A stretch of 22,755 bases of DNA from Terana coerulea. Taxonomy: Eukaryota; Basidiomycota; Agaricomycetes; Polyporales; Phanerochaetaceae. Both the position numbers and the translations under genes were made by a program. The notes below the pieces were generated by a model. It made no database searches and had not been told where the DNA came from. It saw only the letters and a list, made by a program, of their open reading frames with translations. Shown here piece after piece: positions 20,101 through 22,755 of this stretch; position 1 is the first letter of the stretch, and every line of letters begins with the position of its first letter. The stretch lies in NCBI GenBank assembly GCA_024811115.1, contig JAKOGH010000749.1:1-22755 (forward strand). The letters are read 5' to 3'.

Positions 20101-22601
20101 TCCGCTGAGCAGCGCACCCATGTAGGGCAAGACAGTGTCCCAGGCCGGCAAACGATCCCTTTTATTCGGTATGCCACGCAGAAGGATTTCGTGGGTTTGA
20201 ATGGAGCACGGCTCAAAGACAGAGAGCACCGGGCGTAGAACAGAGCGGAATGACACCATCGCGTCTAGGTCGCTGACGTCGAACTGCTCCGACAGAATAC
20301 TCCGGTAGAGTTCATCGAGAATGTTGCCACCTAGACGTGCGGATTCGATAAACCGTTTGAAGCGCTTGCGTGGCTCGAGCCCGGCCTTGCCGCCTCCAGT
20401 GATCGTCGTACATGCAACAACAGCCCATTGGAATACTCCTTGGGCCGCGCTTGCGAGCTCCTCGCAGTCAAGATCTTCGATTGTTGGGTCAAAGTGCTGC
20501 ATTTCGCTTTTAACATGGGCCAGTATGTCAAGATTCGTGGAATTGGGGTCTATGTTCTGCATGCTCCTCGAGATAAGAAAGTTGCCGGCAACACGAGGGA
20601 GAATGTCATTTTCTGGGCGGGAAGTCAGGAAAATCCGGAGGTTCGGCGGCAAGTCTCGGAAGCGGGTAAAGATCAAATCAAGCAAGGCCCGACGGGTGGG
20701 TACATTCCCGCTCTCGTCCAACCCGTCTATCACAATGACGATGGGTCCCGAGATCGTGAGGGCTCGAAAGGGTCGAGCGATGAAATGCTCGAATTGTAAG
20801 CTGAGATCGGTGGTGGTCCGTAGAGCGGTTCTGGAGATCTCGTTGCTCAGGGCTTGCTTCACGCCTTCGTCAAAATCCGCCATATCGCGAGCGAGGGTAG
20901 GAAGCAGGAGATGGATTGGACGATCCTTGGCGTTCCGGTGAAAGGCAAACGACGCCGCGAGTCGTCCAATACCCTCCAGGCGCTGAGCGACAGAATGCGC
21001 GATTGTGGTCTTCCCTGTCCCGGCAAATCCGTGCAGGAAGAAGCCCTGCTGAGCAGAGTCGCTTGTATCCGTCGCCCACTGGAGGATTTCGTCGAGGATG
21101 GCAACACGCGTGCCCTCCTTGCATGACTTGCTGGGTCCGAGTGACGCGCCGGCCGCGTACGGAAGGCCTGCGAGGTCGATGCTTGATCCTATTGCGTCAA
21201 GGGCAGGAATATGTCGATTGTGATGTAGCAGAAGTAAAGGATGGTCAGAGAAGTACTTCTGTGAATGGATTACGCACCGATGTCTTCCAATCGGTTAAGA
21301 ACCCGCGTGACTACAATGTCCTTGAGCTCGACTACATTTTGGACCATTCCGCTCAGGACTTGTTCCTCGAACTCCCGCCGTAAATCGCCAAATTCGTCGT
21401 TGTACTTCTCAATCCGTGAGGTCATAACCGTGTTAGCCTTGATGTATGTACGGACTGCATATGATTAGACACGCGCAGTAGGTCCACTGAAAAGTAGTAA
21501 TACTTACTGCGACCTGATTCGGCATACTCCCGAATGAAGATGCAGCATTCGACAGTTTGACGAGAAATTCGGGAGAGCAGACCGCGGGCCGAGACAATTC
21601 TCGGATCGTGCTCTTTCATCTCGCGTGCAAGTTCGTAGAGGGCGTTCATACGGTTGAAGATTGTGAGAATCTTGTTATCCACCTCGATCTTGTTTTTGTA
21701 TCCCTAAGAGATGCACGGTTGAGCAACACCTGGGCCTCACATATTGTTAAACATCTTGCCTTATAAATCGCAGACGCAATGGTCCAAGCAAGCTTGGCAT
21801 ATGGGTGCACCTGACGTGTTGCTGTTATCAGTAAGTGCCTCTAAATGCTAACAGCACACACTCACCTCGGATAGCTCTGCCATCAGGTTTGCAAACACGT
21901 CCAAATTCTCCAGGAGAGTTGATGACGCCGTGACCATTGGCTCGATGCCTTCAACAGCTGGCTCAATCGTATCAACAGCATGCCCAACGGCGCTGCTTTC
22001 TGCTCCAGCTCCACTTTGGGAGAGGGCGTCCCCAGCTAGCACAAGCTCTTCCTCGGCAGCAGTAGAAGAGAGCGGGTCCTGTCCGTCGATGGTGATGCGG
22101 AACGAGATCCGATTCCTTGAGTTCATTGCAACGTTGTCGTGATCTGTTGGTGGCGAAACCGTCTATCAGCAACCTGGCACGCTTGCACATATTCAGCCTA
22201 CGTACCTCCAGTACCGGTTCGTACGTCGTCGGTCCCCCAATCGTTACGTTTATCGAATCTTTTGGCTTGTTCTGACGCAAACGATGGTGACTGACAAGTG
22301 AGAGCTTGAGCTCACATGGCAACGGGACACGACTATACGCCGTTCGATTCAGCTACTAATCACGGAGTCAACGCAAGAGTGTTACTTACAATTCGAGTGT
22401 CTCGTTCCATACAAGCCCCTCATCCCTTCGGATTTCGCGGGTTTTCAACTGCCTCTCATTGACTACGGCGGCAACGTAGAGACGTTTCGGTGCGGGGTTC
22501 AGAATATATGCCGCGTTCTTGACTGTTGTCGGCATCAATGTCTATTCATTTTCGTCAAGACTCTGGACCACGGCAGGGCTCACTAGTGATTTTGATGGCA
22601 T
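17178..22601 (-). CDS. NLR-B: C2-NACHT-WD40 NLR-like protein
   Basis: Ten exons on the minus strand: 22601-22584, 22541-22390, 22332-22206, 22162-21866, 21810-21760, 21703-21508, 21454-21278, 21188-19669, 19599-17560, 17519-17178. All phases agree and give about 1639 codons. C2 domain at residues about 1-150 (LVWNETLEFRVP, LKLSLVSHHRLRQ, ISFRITIDG). Helical region at about 199-340 (VHPYAKLAWTIASAIYK, QTVECCIFIREYAE), similar to N-terminal domains of fungal STAND proteins. NACHT: Walker A GFAGTGKTT at about 393-401, Walker B IVIVIDGLDES near 489-499, LTSRPEND near 527-534. About 14 WD repeats follow residue 847, enough for two seven-bladed propellers, then a LDLSRFVHG tail. Family role: NTP-dependent switch in non-self recognition or cell death; C2 suggests membrane targeting. 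The start is uncertain: an out-of-frame ATG lies 4 nt upstream. One WD blade lies in a shifted frame (17560-17670). Intron 5 is GC-AG. Confidence 0.88.
21704..21759 (-). other. GC-AG intron in NLR-B
   Basis: A 56-nt intron starting GCAAGA after AAG and ending CTCTTAG, with a GCTCAAC branch-like site. No GT donor gives a usable intron here. It joins SAIYK to GYKNKIEVDN, in line with NLR-A, where an ordinary GT-AG intron (7063-7121) joins SVAYT to FYKSKQDIDK at the same place. Confidence 0.75.
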
Positions 22602-22755
22602 GCATCTGCAGCTTTCTTTCGCTGCCAGCGCTGCAGAGCTTCAGTCAGCTTCCGCGGGGAACATGACACACAGTCTTACCTTGTCATCGTGGTCCTAGCG
22701 GTGGTGAAAGGTCGAAATCAACCAGTACTGTGCGTGGCGAGCCGGTCGATGAAGG
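22602..22755. other. Upstream region of NLR-B
   Basis: 154 bp before the chosen start codon. No TATA box is obvious. A possible additional 5' intron (donor GTAAGA near 22677, acceptor CTGCAG near 22630) could belong to the leader. The promoter is probably outside the window. Confidence 0.35.

Noticed and set aside
20916..21383. Plus-strand open frame of 155 codons
   Set aside because: Antisense to the NACHT exon of NLR-B, which has clear Walker motifs and agreeing splice phases.

Overview
The window is genomic DNA of a filamentous fungus, most likely an Agaricomycete basidiomycete. The evidence is coding regions split by introns of about 40-120 nt, NLR-like genes with a C2-NACHT-WD40 layout, and a Ty3/gypsy chromovirus with an integrase chromodomain. 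No bacterial-type operon, rRNA, tRNA or CRISPR was seen.

Layout. Positions 1-2445 hold no gene I can recognise. 2446-7813 (minus) is a broken C2-NACHT-WD40 gene, here called NLR-A; its 5' end is cut off inside the C2 domain by an LTR. 7814-15695 (minus) is a 7.9-kb LTR retrotransposon with two almost identical LTRs, gag, a pol carrying a chromodomain, and an extra third coding region with two zinc knuckles. 15696-15920 (plus) is the C-terminal end of a trypsin-like serine protease gene, cut off by the other LTR. 15921-17177 is intergenic and contains one strong hairpin. 17178-22601 (minus) is a paralogous, nearly intact C2-NACHT-WD40 gene, NLR-B, for which I could build a ten-exon model of about 1639 codons. 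22602-22755 is its upstream region.

How the parts relate. NLR-A and NLR-B share the same domain order, at least eight matching intron positions and the same C-terminal tail, so they are tandem paralogues. They belong to the fungal STAND/NLR family: a sensing WD40 propeller, a NACHT switch, and an N-terminal C2 domain that may bind membrane lipids. The retrotransposon is not a simple insertion. Its flanks are halves of two unrelated genes on opposite strands and there is no target-site duplication. This suggests recombination between two elements, which would have removed the 5' end of NLR-A and most of the protease gene, or else a misassembly.

The element has the marks of a Tf1/sushi-type self-priming chromovirus. 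An 11-nt primer-binding site 2 nt inside the 5' LTR is the exact complement of a sequence in that LTR that lies 34 nt downstream of a TATA box. Its U3 carries a cluster of bZIP-type TGAGTCA sites. Single-base frame breaks are dense in NLR-A and in the element's coding part, yet nearly absent from NLR-B. The LTRs differ at only two positions.
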